A program made the position numbers and the translations under genes. A DNA stretch of 64,000 nt from NCBI RefSeq assembly GCF_003473485.1, contig NC_053046.1:2056001-2120000 (forward strand), given 5' to 3'. The stretch is from Medicago truncatula (lineage: Eukaryota > Streptophyta > Magnoliopsida > Fabales > Fabaceae). Shown here piece after piece: positions 1 through 11,475 of the stretch. Under the pieces are notes generated by a model, which worked only from the letters and a program-made list of their open reading frames with translations, was not told the DNA's origin and searched no databases. The first letter of the stretch is position 1, and every line of letters begins with the position of its first letter.

Positions 1-1640
1 GACATTGAATTAGATGCTGAAAGCCCTAATCCAAATGATCAGGTTAGTTTCTGCTCCTAATGACTTTTGTTGCTTGATTTGTCATTTGTTATGACTAAAA
101 CTTTGGTGATTTGGGTGCAGGGTTTTGAGAAAATGATATCAGGAATGTATCTCGGTGACATCGTGAGGAGAGTCATTCTCAGGATGTCACTAGAGTCGGA
201 TATGTTTGAACCTATTTCTTCCAAGCTTTTAACGCCGTTCATACTGAGGTTTGTACCGATTCTCAGTCATGCACTATGTATGTCCAATATCTTTAGGAAA
301 ACATACTTAATACTAAGGCTGGATGTGTCCTGTTATTCAATAAAAAGGCAATCTGGCAAGACAAAGCATCTCCTAGGGAAAGGTCAAACCTATTGTTGTT
401 CTATTGTAGGCAGTTTTATCTTGGTTATACAAAGCATTGGAAAAGGCAAATTCTACACTTACAATTTTTTTAAAATATTACATTATTTTTCAACATTGAT
501 GTGTATATATATTTATCTGGTAATTTGGTCACAACCTACCTTAATTTTTATAGACATTGAATATTTCTGTTCTTCTACCATACGCCCTTTATTAACTAAG
601 TTAATAGTTCTGTTTTAAGTTCAATTTCATTGACGTCCAATTGTAGTGCATGAAACATAGTGGATCGTTTTTTTTTTTTTTTTTTTTTTTTTTTGCTTTC
701 TTTCATATCCTCTTGTGGTAATAAGACGACTTCTTGTTTAACTAATTTTCTTTTGAGCACCCAAGGGGCAATGATTCATTGCTTAGCAAAATTGACTTTG
801 CTATAAACTTGGACTTGCATATGACAACTGCCTTTGGCTTTTCTTGTTTTGATTTTATTACATGCTTTTTGAAATGTTGCACTCTAACATTTGTTTGCTG
901 GCTATGCCTGTATTTTATTCTATGTACACTCGATTGAACTTGCAAACATCATGCACAGTTTGTTTTTTCATGGAGTATTTGAGGCGACATGTCCATGAAA
1001 ATGATGCATAGGCTGATAAGATATATTTCCTTGGATAACTACATTGTTCCATGCTCAATTGTTCTGGTTTTCCAAATCTCTAGCTTGAATTTGATCTGAA
1101 ACTCTTGTCATTTCAGGACTCCTTTGATGGCTGCCATGCATGAGGATGATTCACCTGACTTGATAGAAGTAGCAAGAATCCTCAACGACACCTTTGAGGT
1201 AAATAAGTCAGACACCATATTTTTTGTCCCTAAATGGGTGTCCTGCCTGTAAGTCTAAAAACCATATATCTTGTATTTGGCTGTCTTAGATTCCAGATCT
1301 TCCACTGAAGGCAAGAAAAATTGTGGTGAAGGTGTGTGATGTGGTGACTCGTAGGGCTGCTCGATTAGCAGCTGCTGGTATTGTTGGCATCTTGAAGAAG
1401 ATTGGTCGTGACGGGAGTGGCGGCATCACAGGAGGACGGAGTAGGAGTGATATAAAAATGAAAAGAACAGTTGTGGCAATTGAAGGAGGATTATACTCGA
1501 GCTATACATTGTTTAGAGAGTACTTGCATGAAGCTTTAAACGAAATATTGGGGGAAGATATTGCTAAGCATGTAATTCTAAATGTCACCGAAGATGGATC
1601 AGGCATTGGGGCTGCACTGCTAGCTGCATCATATTCTTAA
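1..1640 (+). CDS. HXK: Hexokinase, C-terminal part (5' end outside window)
   Basis: Phosphorylates glucose and other hexoses with ATP. Four exons are visible: 1-42, 121-248, 1117-1198 and 1290-1640, stop TAA at 1638-1640. They join in frame to about 200 residues, the C-terminal two fifths of a roughly 500-residue plant hexokinase. Recognisable segments are FEKMISGMYLGDIVRRV, TRRAARLAAAGIVGILKKIG (sugar/ATP-binding large lobe) and the terminal GSGIGAALLAAS of the adenosine-binding region. The insert GSGGITGGRSRSD after the KKIGRD segment and the short tail ending AASYS look more like the plastid (type A) hexokinases than the mitochondrial type B ones. That subtype call is from memory of the family, and the N-terminal targeting region is not in the window. 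Introns are 78, 868 and 91 bases; the 868-base intron holds a 27-base poly-T run at about 668-694. Confidence 0.93.
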
Positions 1641-2756
1641 AAATGTGGATAGGGTACACCTGCTATTTATATATATCAACATTGATTGATATATATAGAC
1701 ACATACACACATATAGCCCTGTAAATCAGAATGCGTTCTTTATATTTAATATCTCTGTATAGAGGTTTCATCTATTCTTTGATCAGGTTATGTTCATTAA
1801 TATTATTATCGTTATTATTCTTTACTGAATGTTTATATTATGACATTGATCTCTTATAAGTTGTGAGAGATCCTTTGGGTTGTAAATGCAATAGTATTAG
1901 GAGTAATGACTTGAAATTCTTATTATTATAGTCTTGCTTTCTTTGAAAAATGTGTTGTAATCTGGGAGGTTTTCTTATTAACTCTGTCAGCATTGATGAC
2001 CCTGCTCTACGTGCAGAGCGGCTTCCATTTCTTAAGATTGGTAGAGGTATTTCCCACGTTGGTGGACAAATATGAATAATTTTTTTTTTTTTTTTTAAGT
2101 AAATGACATTTTTGTCTTTAAATTTATAATAGGACTACTTTGATTTTCTAAAGTAAGTTCTATTTAATTTGACCGTAAAGTTTAAAAACATAAATTCCAG
2201 CCTACTTTATTGTCTAGGGTAAGATTTTGACCACTGCAATCAGATAACTTTATAAAGGTTTTTTGATAGTAAAAAGTAGGGATGACAAATAATACTATAA
2301 CGGATGAATGAGTCATATATATGTATTGCAAACAATGGATTGATCTAAGTGATAAGAGATTATTTGAGCCTGACAATGAAAATTTTGTACATATTAGTTG
2401 ATGTAGAAGAGTTGGCCAATAATTCAATACATACATTTTGCTAAACCAACAATCGATTGGTCTAAATGATAAGTGATTTTAGCTCGTCAACTAATGTTCA
2501 ATTCAATGGTGATAACTTCATACTTATAATATGATAAAAGCACTCAAAGAAAGTGCATATCGGTAATGTTCAATATGTACTTAGGGATGGACAGAACTGA
2601 ACTCAATCTCTTAGGAGTTAACATCAATTAAACTGAACCTTTTTTCATCTCTTTCTGTATTCAACATTTATGAGCTTAATTATGTTGTTTCAAAACTGCA
2701 GTTAACTAGCTGTCATAAAAAAAAAAAAAACAATTAACTAACAAATTTAATAGGGT
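1641..2756. other. Intergenic: hexokinase 3' UTR and AT-rich sequence
   Basis: The hexokinase 3' untranslated region begins here and probably runs a few hundred bases; no single poly(A) site is certain. The rest is AT-rich without a credible ORF. Two loosely similar stretches (near 2334 and 2449) share ATTGRTCTAARTGATAAG and may be an old local duplication or SINE-like debris. Confidence 0.5.
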
Positions 2757-2990
2757 TAATGGTGCTTTACCCCCCTGTAATACATGTCATTTTCGGTTTT
2801 TCCCCTGTAAAATATTTTTTTTATTTACCGCCTTGTAAACTTTTTATTTTTGGAATACCCCCTAATAGGTCGGAAGTATTAACGTCGGAAGTAAGCGGAG
2901 ATGGGGTAAACATGTGCCCTGTTGTGGTGGTTTCATGTGCCCTAGTTCAATTGCAATTCTGTTTTTTTTTTTTTTTTTTTTTTTAAAACA
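2757..2990 (+). mobile_element. Truncated arm of a foldback/MITE-like element
   Basis: A stretch with repeated CCCCTGTAA-type blocks (near 2769, 2811 and 2832) spaced by T-rich sequence, ending near a poly-T run at about 2961-2984. This is the style of the arms of the complete Mutator-type elements elsewhere in the window (see 4006-4734), but no opposite arm is visible, so it appears to be half an element. Confidence 0.4.
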
Positions 2991-2999
2991 GTTCAGCTA

Positions 3000-4005
3000 A
3001 TAACCAATCCTTTTCATATGGTTCAGTTATGAACTTTTACAAACGGTTCAGTTCAATAACAGGTCAGTTCAGCAGTTCGGTTCAATTTTTTGGTTATTTT
3101 GAACACCCCTCTATGTACCATTAGATCTATCATAGGTGGTTGGTGCATAATGTTTGTGAATATTTTTTTTGTTAAGGAATGTTTGTGAGTATTGTAAATC
3201 TCTATGTATCAAGTTTGCTCTTAATCATAGAAAAAATATTGCTTACATGCGTGTAACATTAAAATTAAAATTTTATTTTATTTAATCAAGTGTAAAAATG
3301 AGCTAACAAATCAATGAATGTTATAAGCTCAAATTTCGCTTGATCTAACATATCTCAAAATGATATAACCTCATGACAAATTGATTTAATGAAAATGGAC
3401 ATTACCATATAACTTAACTTTAAGTATACTCCGATTTCAATCAATTATAAACAAAATTTGGTTAAAGAAAGTTGACAAATTTAGTTCAAGATTTGAACTA
3501 AATACGTAAAAAATTTATCAATATCTTTTTAAAGAATTTTTATTTATATTTGATATTTGAAACCCAAAAGTACACCATAATAAGTTGACAGTTTGACTAT
3601 ACCAAACAGAGCAAAACCGTAAGAAAATAATGTTGCAACACCATCATATTATGAGTTAAGTTGAAAGTGGAAGTCAAGCATGATTATACACCATAATAAG
3701 GTTGACAGTTTTGTCAAAAAAAAAAGGTTGACAGTTTGACTTTACGAAACATAGCAAAACTGGAAAGAAATAATTTTGTTAGCCCCATCATATAAGTAAA
3801 GTTGGCAGTGGGAGTCAACCCTGAAATTAATGTAGCGGGAATAATTGAATGAGTGAAGATAGGTTAACTTGGAAATCTTAAGCCCTGCCCCTGGGTTATT
3901 CTGTTTTTCAAAAGTTAGTAGCAATGGTCAACGCATAATACTTTGCCTTTGAAATCCCATAATTTTCAATCTGAAAATTTTGAATTGTAATTGTCAGAAA
4001 ATTTA
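3000..4005. other. Intergenic AT-rich sequence with a short internal duplication
   Basis: No gene is visible. Around 3575-3600, 3690-3710 and 3725-3790 variants of ACACCATAATAAG-TTGACAGTTTGACT recur two to three times, an imperfect local duplication of roughly 100-150 bases. Confidence 0.45.
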
Positions 4006-4734
4006 GGCTTAAATATGCAAACCCTGTAATTTGAGCTCATTTTAATTTTCGTCCCTGTAAAAAAAAAAAAATTAATTACATCCCTGTAAAAATTTCTTTG
4101 TTTTAAAAATGTCCCTGACCCCACTTCGCTGGTGATGTGGCAACGTTTTGGGCCACGTGGCAGTTGCTGACTAGGCAACTGATGCCATGTGGCGCTGACG
4201 TGGCAGTCCGCATAATTAAAAAAATAAAATTATTTTTTAAAATTTAAAAATATAAAAAAAACATTTTAAAAAATCTGAAAAAATAAAAAAATATTAAAAT
4301 AATTTTCTGAAATTATTTTTATCATATAATTTTCAAAAAAAATTTTTTTTTTTAAAAATTATAAAATCTGAAGAAAAAAAATGAAATGATTTTTTTTTTA
4401 AAATATGAAGAAAAAAATATAATTTTCAAATTAAAAAAAATTAAAGTTGAAAATTTAATTTTAACAGTTTTTTTTTCGATTTTTTTTAATGATTTTTGAA
4501 TTTAATTTCATATTTTTTTAATTTAAAAATAATTTTAATTTTTTAATTATGCGGACTGCCACGTCAGCGCCACGTGGCAGAAGTTGCACAGTCAGCAACT
4601 GCCACGTGGCAAAATCCATGCCACATCACCAGCGAAGTGGGGCCAGGGACATTTCTAAAACAAAATTTTTTTTACAGGGATGTAATTAATTTTTTTTTTT
4701 ACCAAATTACAGGGACAGTTTGCATATTTAAACC
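4006..4734. mobile_element. Foldback MITE, Mutator-type (9-bp target duplication)
   Basis: A 729-base element with long inverted arms. The left end GGCTTAAATATGCAAAC mirrors the right end GTTTGCATATTTAAACC, and the arms stay complementary for about 200 bases (for example GCGGACTGCCACGTCAGCG on the right against CGCTGACGTGGCAGTCCGC on the left). It is flanked by a perfect 9-base direct repeat GAAAATTTA at 3997-4005 and 4735-4743. Long inverted arms with a 9-base duplication are the signature of Mutator-like elements. No transposase is inside; the centre is an A/T-homopolymer-rich spacer. The arms hold three CACGTG palindromes (4154, 4571, 4613). Confidence 0.9.
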
Positions 4735-4939
4735 GAAAATTTATATGTTTTGTTTAATAGGAGTATCCAGGACACAGACAAAACATGTTTTTCAAGTTTC
4801 TTTTTTGATTGGCACATGTTTCTCAAGTTGTATCCCAACCAACCAATCACAACAATTTCCACAGGAATAGCTTCTTAAATCAAGTTCAAGCATAATAACA
4901 AGAGTTCAATGTGTTCTTGTCAAAAAAAGTAAATGGTTA

Positions 4940-5215
4940 ATTAAGTTATAAATATTCACAATTTTGTTTTTAATTCCTACAAAATAAAATCATACTTTTT
5001 AGTCTCTGTGACATTTTCATTAAACATTTTAGGAACCAAAAATGTTGATGGAAATTTTTAATAGGGACTAAAAATGTTGACGGAAAATTTTATAGGGACT
5101 AAAAGCACTAATGAAAAATTTTGTAAGGATTAAAAAGTGTGATTTATTTTTATAGGGATTAAAAACAAAACTGCAGATATTTATAGGGACCAAAAACTTA
5201 AGAAAAATAGTTTTA
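4940..5215. mobile_element. Degenerate inverted-repeat (MITE-like) element
   Basis: The left segment near 4948-5010 (AATTTTGTTTTTAATTCCTAC then CATACTTTTTAG) is the imperfect reverse complement of the right segment near 5130-5190 (TAGGGATTAAAAACAAAACTG). Repeated TAGGGACTAAAA units lie between them. Ends and target duplication are not clear, so the boundaries are approximate. Confidence 0.5.
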
Positions 5216-5797
5216 TACCTTCATCCAATAATAACACATTGATTCCTTTAAAAAAAAAAAAAAACATTGATTTGTCATTTAGATTTATTGTGTTTGTTTT
5301 TTTCTTTAAACTAATTTTTTTTTTTAGAAAATTGTCTCAACTAAATATTCTTTACGCGTTACTGCAAATCTAAATCATCGAATCAAATATGATCATAATA
5401 GATGATAAAACTTGAGATTTAACATTGTTGTATTTTTAAAGTTGAATTTAAATCCACTTTATTTTTTGAAGAAATTGATGATTTCATTTACATATTGTAG
5501 AAAAATATATTAGACATTGGATCCATCCATCAATCTTTTTAATGTATCACAATTTGTCTACTTATTTTTTGAATTCAAATGATCAACTCAAAAAATAATA
5601 CAAATCCTTTAAGTAAAATAAAAATAATTTATTTGACCAAAAAAGTAAAATGACATGATTTTTGTAATTAAAAAATAACAAAAAAATTGATATAACTTTT
5701 TTGTTTGAAAACATAGAAGGAATTCGCATAAACTACCACTAACCCACTATTGAGTAGCGAGTTACTCTCTTTTGGTAAATCGTGCTTTCGTGTAGCA
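5216..5797. other. Upstream region of the THUMP-domain gene
   Basis: AT-rich sequence immediately 5' of the gene starting at 5798. No clear TATA box or other named element could be fixed. The reading frame of exon 1 stays open upstream to about 5750 without an ATG, which supports the start at 5798. Confidence 0.45.
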
Positions 5798-8700
5798 ATG
5801 GCTCCCGATGCTGCAGCCGCCGCCGGTGGAAAGAAGAGAAAACGCTATCTTCCTCACAACGTATCTTCTACGTCACTTCCTCTTCTTTCAATTTCAACCT
5901 TTCTATCATTTTATTTATTTTCTGAATCTTTTTTTCCTTTGATTTTTGCAGAAACCAGTGAAAAAGGGTTCGTATCCATTACACCCTGGTGTGCAAGGTT
6001 TTTTCATCACTTGCGATGGCGGAAGAGAACACCAAGCTACTCGCGAAGCTCTCAATATTCTCGATAACGTATCATTTCATCCTTCCTTTTTCTCTTATAA
6101 CCGCTTTCCATCAATTTGCTCTTTTTTTTTTATTTTAATTTTGTTGATATTGAATGAATTGATTGTGATTTAAATTGAGTTGAAAGTAAAGTGATTATGT
6201 GTGGATATATTCATGAAAAAGTGATTTCAATAATAAATTTGAGTTATAGAATCAAAAGTTCCAATTTATAGCTTAAAGTTAGGATCAATTCTACTTGTGA
6301 ACAACCAAACATGTGAAATCAATTTCATAATTGAAATAAGTTCATGATGCTTTATTTATAGGAAAACTTTATTCAACTAGTTGAATTGTATGAATAATAT
6401 ACACCTTTACTTTAATAAGATTCAAAGTAATTCTTTATGATGTCCATTTATCAATTTATACAAGTTAGGTTCCCATTAATGTGTATCACTTTTTTGTTCC
6501 TTTATTGTTTCTATTGTTTGTGAGATGATTTTTGTCCTCTGCAAATTGATATCGCGCCATTGTTTCAATTTGTCTTGCAGTTTTATGAAGAGCTAATTGA
6601 TGGGGCACATCCAAGTGTGACAAAGTTGTCCGATAAACCTTTAAATAAAAAAATCACGTTTGCAGATTCTGACTCTTCCAGTATTGATGATGATGAGGAG
6701 GAAGAGGAGAAGGCGCAAGTGCCAGAAGGAGGTGAGGAAAAGGAGGACAAAAAGCCTAAACTGGATGTTTCCAATAGCGACAATACTAGCCATGACAATG
6801 AAACAGGTGAAAAATCAGATCCTCCTAAAATTGATGGTCTGCATGCTCAGGCTGGGGATAAAGCTAATGATGACAAAGGAGACGTTGACAGTCCTAAGAC
6901 CATAGAAAAGATAGCTGATGAGCTACCGGCTGTGAAAGAGTGCTGCAAAACAACTGCGCCAACGAGTAATTTGGGTGAAAAAAAAGTGGAAGAGAAGTCC
7001 ATTGATAAGTTAATTGAAGACGAACTCGTAGAACTGAGAGACAAGAGTAAGGTGATTTGACGAGACTTCCATTCTGTATATTATTCTATTCTGTTTCTGT
7101 TAAAAGTTTCTTTAAGTAACATATCATATGAATTTTTTTTTTAATAGTTTCTGGCTTTGCTCAAACTTTTATGTGGCTATCCAATATTAGTAGTTTCTCT
7201 CGTAATTTTCTACAATACAGTATATTCAAGATAGACCATTATGGCATGATTTGATCCATGTAGCCGACTGCACTTATGGGATAAGGCTTGGTTGTTGTAT
7301 ATCATATTCAAGATTATATACGTATTTATGCAACATATGCTAAGATTTTTAGTCATGCGATGTTGATTCTCTTTATTCCTTGTTTCTTATGTTTCAATGA
7401 CATTGCCCTATATATTTCTTTTCTAGGCCGTCTGCTAACTTTCTGAGTCTTCTTTCACTTATCCTTCATTATGACTCCTGAGATTGGAAATATAGTATGA
7501 TATTGGAAATATTATCCTTGAGTTCAAAATCGTTCTGAAACATTCTTTGTTGACTTCTTAGTAAAGGATACTTCTTCAAGGGCTAATATTGACTTTCATC
7601 TGATTATCTCAAATATTTTGCTTTTGATGGCTTTTGTTAATTAAGTAGTGGCAGGATCAGGTTTTATATTTATCATTTTGTTCTCGGAAGATTTTGATTT
7701 TTGGGTGAAGATTAAATTTTGTTTTGTAGAAAAACAAATACCTAATTCTTCAGTTCCTAGTGCATTGGAGTATAACTTTGGGGCACTGGGGCTGACGCGT
7801 GCACAAGGATTTGTTTCACATTTCCTTTTCATTTGTGAATAGGTGTGTGTTTCGCTAAGAGGCTGTCTTTTTTCTTCATTGTTTTACACAGAAACGCTTT
7901 GCCAAGCTTGAATCAGGTTGTAATGGTGTGGTATTTATTCAAATGCGGAAGAAAGATGGAGACAAAAGCCCCAACAAAATCGTTAACCGGATAGTGACAT
8001 CAGCAGCATCGACTAGGAAACATATGTCGAGGTAAACTTTTAGTTTCTATTCTAAGAAGAATGAACATACGCAGAAGAAACGCTGATACAGTGTTGTCTA
8101 CTTCTAGGTTTATCTTGAGAATTTTGCCTATTGAAGTCTCATGTTATGCCTCAAAGGAGGAAATTTCAAAAGCAATCCAGCCTCTTGTGGAGCAGTACTT
8201 TCCCGTGGAAACTCAAAATCCACAGAAGGTAATATTGTTCATCACAGTTTAGCTCCGCATGTATTAGATTATTTTTTCTCATATTGCACCAACTTTACAC
8301 ACAATGAGACTCATTAGCTTGCAAAGCATGAGAGCAATCATGAAAGGTAGCTTTACTATCGTAAAATTCATTGAAACTCTATACTTAAATGTGTCTTTCA
8401 TTGAATGCGCTGTTAGATAATTTGTTGTCACTGCATTAGAAAATACATGTTTTCTTAAACATCACGAACAAGTCATGCTAAGAACTCTTTTTATATTTGG
8501 TTTTGGGTGGGAAATGTTATTTCATTTTCGATGTATTATGAATGAAATAACCAAGGCTCCATTGAAGCTTCATTGCTTCTTGATTCAAATTAGAAATTAG
8601 TAAATTGGTCCATCAAACTGTAAATTTTAATGTTCGTGATGACTAGTAGAATTGGAGTTCAATTCTTCATCATTTGAAATCAACAAATTAGGCCTCTTCA

Positions 8701-10055
8701 CGGTTGCCATTCACTTTTGACCGCACCATCACCTGTGTCCACTGTTGCCACCATCAGCGCCACTTATATTTCCTCACATACAGTTCCCACAGCTACAACT
8801 TTGCCACGACCACTGTCTACAGTATTGGCTTTATTGACTCTACCTTACCTCACCTCCAATACTAATAAAAATTGTTTATTTGTTAGAGAAATGATATTTG
8901 TACAACCATTTTGTAACAATTTTTGGACAACTTTATCTCACATGCTCACATATGTTCGTTTCCTCTCTCTTACTTTTTCTCTCTCCATTGTTTTTGACCA
9001 ATAAGAAGAGAGAAAAACAATGTTGTCATCAAATAGATGTACAAATATCACTACTCTATTTGTTAATATCTATAAAATTCCGACTATGCAGCAATATTGA
9101 ACATTCTTTTTCAAAAACATCCAGTTCATACTCAATATGAACTAAGCAGTATTTTGTGCATGTAATAATCTAAACAATTTTAGGTTATGATTGTGAATGA
9201 ATTATCAAAATCAGAATTGAAATTGTAATTCTAAAACCTACATTCCAATTCATATATGTAGTCTAGGTTTTTCCAACGTGGATATGTTTGCAGCAGTGGG
9301 CTGCATAAGAAGAGGAGTCCAATTGCCTATATTTCTGGGAAATTTAGTTGTTAATGTAGATTTGTCCATTTGTAATCTTATTTCTTATTTTCCCTACAAG
9401 ACACAAATGTTGTTGACAGAGTTCATGCTCATGTCTCTCTATGACTTGATCCATTTGTCTACAGCTTGACCAGTATTTTTGTATGTGTAGTTTGCTGTGA
9501 TGTATGAAGCCCGGGCAAATACTGGTGTTGACAGGATGGAAATAATTGATGCTGTGGCAAAGTCGATTCCTGCACCTCATAAAGTTGATCTCAGTAATCC
9601 TGATAAAACCATAATAGTTGAAATTGCCAGGGTAAGTAAGGCTGAATTTCAATTAAAGTATGTTGCATGCATGTATATTATACCCATATTGCCATGTATT
9701 TCCCCAGAGCAGCAGCCATTTTTTGAAGTTTTTTCTTGCTGTGCCAGATTATTTCCATTCTTCGACTGCTATTACGTCAAATCAACTATAGTATCCCGCC
9801 AAAACATATTGAAAAATTATTATTGAAGTTTAAAACTTGTCTTGTTTTGCTATTCCATCTTTCTGTGAGAAATGCTCAGTTGTACAAAACTATTCTTACA
9901 CGAATGAGTTTCAATCTGTTGTATAGTTTGTATCAGTTTGGTATAGAACTAATGCATTGTTTGTTTGGCAGACTGTTTGCTTGATCGGAGTCGTTGAGAA
10001 GTACAAGGAATTGTCCAAGTACAATATTAGGCAGTTAACCTCGACTAAAGCATGA
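5798..10055 (+). CDS. TAN1: THUMP-domain protein, TAN1/THUMPD1-like
   Basis: Homologue of yeast Tan1 and human THUMPD1, RNA-binding adaptors for N4-acetylcytidine formation in tRNA-Ser and tRNA-Leu (family knowledge). Exons: 5798-5860, 5952-6068, 6581-7051, 7892-8031, 8108-8228, 9491-9631, 9972-10055; they join in one frame of 378 residues plus stop. The N-terminus is basic (GGKKRKRYLPHN), followed by the conserved block PGVQGFFITCDGGREHQATREA at about residues 30-51 and FYEEL. Residues about 80-215 form an acidic low-complexity linker with DDDEEEEE. The THUMP domain is C-terminal, about residues 218-350, with KRFAKL, FILRILPIEVSCYAS and MYEARANTGVDR. The ATG at 5798 is the first in frame. 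Intron 3 carries a LINE tail and intron 5 a MITE. The fit to the family is strong; the molecular role is by homology. Confidence 0.93.
7225..7305 (+). mobile_element. RTE-type LINE 3'-end fragment in intron 3 of the THUMP gene
   Basis: The sequence ATTATGGCATGATTTGATCC, followed by GGGATAAGGCTTGGTTGTTG, matches the 3' tail of the large LINE at 33424-36584 (there on the opposite strand). Only about 80 bases remain, as expected for severe 5' truncation. Confidence 0.65.
8886..9056. mobile_element. MITE with 9-bp target duplication in intron 5 of the THUMP gene
   Basis: A 171-base element. Its left end GAGAAATGATATTTGTACAA is the imperfect reverse complement of its right end TTGTACAAATATCACTACTC. 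A perfect 9-base direct repeat TATTTGTTA flanks it at 8877-8885 and 9057-9065. The size of the duplication suggests the Mutator superfamily. No coding capacity. Confidence 0.85.
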
Positions 10056-10978
10056 GCCTTTCAGACAATATGTATGCTTCTGGTCGTGGCAAAATTAATA
10101 CCTAGACATCTTTATACTTGCAGAAAGTGCTAGATTTAGCAAGTCCTTTAAATGTAATCCAGTTCTCACAAATCAAATTAGAAATTCACATGCAGCACAA
10201 CACTAGGTTCAACTGCTGTTAAGAATATTACTTTCAAATATTTTTGAATCTGTGGCATTCATGCTTTGATGCTGTTTTTTTTCGTTAATGACTTTTAACC
10301 CGCGTTTGAACATAATATCGTATCGGTTTTTACCTTCTGGGCAAGCCATCGCTCTAATCCTTCCTCTGATGACATCATGGATGGCAAAGTGGAGAAATTT
10401 GCGTCGTGGCTTTCTTTGCCTGCGAGTTTAGGACAAAGGCTTTGGACTGGTTTCTGTGAAATGTATGTGTGCAATATTTGTTAGATGACGGGGAGTCCAA
10501 TTTCTAGAGCAATGTTTAAATGTGTCAAGTTAATACAGTATCTTTTGGACACATTAACCCTCGAAATAAACTATTTGTCTTACTTTGGATAAGTTGCTAG
10601 TAGTTTGGAAAAAATATATTTCGGTTCTCTTCTCTGTGGGAAAATGATCGAAAGTGAAAGAAAGTGGATAATAGATAATTGGAATTCGAAAATAGCTTAG
10701 AAAAAATTCATTACACTTCACTGTCATTCGTTATCAACCTCTCACTTCTAAAGCTTGCCAAAAAATAAATAATTCTCAACTTTTTTTTTGGAGTTAAAAA
10801 AAAAAAAATCACATACTAAATCTTATAAAATAAAGTTTAAATATGTGTTATTTTTTATTTCAAGCAAATATATTATTGTGTTTTGTCCTTGTAAAAAAAT
10901 AAAATGGGTTTCACTAAACCCCAATATAGATGACACTTATATGGTTTTTAGTTTCAATTTCATATATTTGGTCCCACC
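10056..10978. other. Intergenic: 3' UTR of the THUMP gene and AT-rich sequence
   Basis: The 3' untranslated region begins at 10056. An AATAAA at about 10564 is a possible poly(A) signal but lies far from the stop. No other gene is visible. Confidence 0.45.
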
Positions 10979-11065
10979 GTCCTCGTGAGCTCAGCTCAAT
11001 TGGTAAGGACAATGCATAAAATATACAAGGTCCGGAGTTCGAACCCTGGCCACCACAAAAAAAAA
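10979..11065 (+). mobile_element. Short tRNA-derived SINE with 13-bp target duplication
   Basis: It has polymerase III promoter-like boxes: A box GCTCAATTGGT and B box GGAGTTCGAACCC, then CTGGCCACCAC and a poly(A) tail. It is flanked by ATTTGGTCCCACC (10966-10978) and ATTTGATCCCACC (11066-11078), a 13-base target duplication with one mismatch. It is not a tRNA gene, because the 3' half lacks an acceptor stem and ends in A residues. Confidence 0.85.
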
Positions 11066-11257
11066 ATTTGATCCCACCATAAGACAAAGGACCGTTCTTT
11101 TGCAGTGGAACGATGTCATATTTGAGAACTAGTTTTGAAGGCAAACATCAGTGAATGACTTGACATGATAGTCTTGGTAGTTGTGAAAAACGTTTAAGCA
11201 TGGCCGAAATTGATGTTCTAAAGCCTCTAATGTCCTTAATTTCTTTCTCTCGTTAGT

Positions 11258-11475
11258 TTTTTTTGATAGAAACGATTTCATTTAAACGTAAACCAAATCG
11301 GTTGCGACAACAGAAGCAATACAAGAAGGAATTTCCTCAATCCAAACAGAATCACTCGAATCTAAGGCAAACTTAGTTAGAGCATGAGCGATAGAGTTAC
11401 CAACTCTTCGCACATGAGAAACTAAAAAAGAAGAAAATAAACAAATAAGACTCTTACAATCATTAATCACCAATT
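11258..11475 (-). mobile_element. 5'-truncated LINE (L1 type), RNase H end only
   Basis: On the minus strand 11473-11282 reads as a 63-residue open end containing VSHVRRVGNSIAHALTKFAL and WIEEIPSCI. This is the C-terminal RNase H-like sequence common to plant L1-type LINEs and related non-LTR elements. It is followed by a short 3' tail (AATGAAATCGTTTCTATC) and a run of A on the minus strand (poly-T near 11258-11267). All upstream LINE domains are missing. Confidence 0.8.

Noticed and set aside
67-618. 183-residue plus-strand frame at the left edge
   Set aside because: It reads hexokinase exon 2 in another frame and then intron; the exon-joined hexokinase frame explains the region.
10983-11060. 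Possible tRNA gene near 11 kb
   Set aside because: Same reasoning: the boxes are present but there is no cloverleaf, and a tail and flanking duplication show a SINE.
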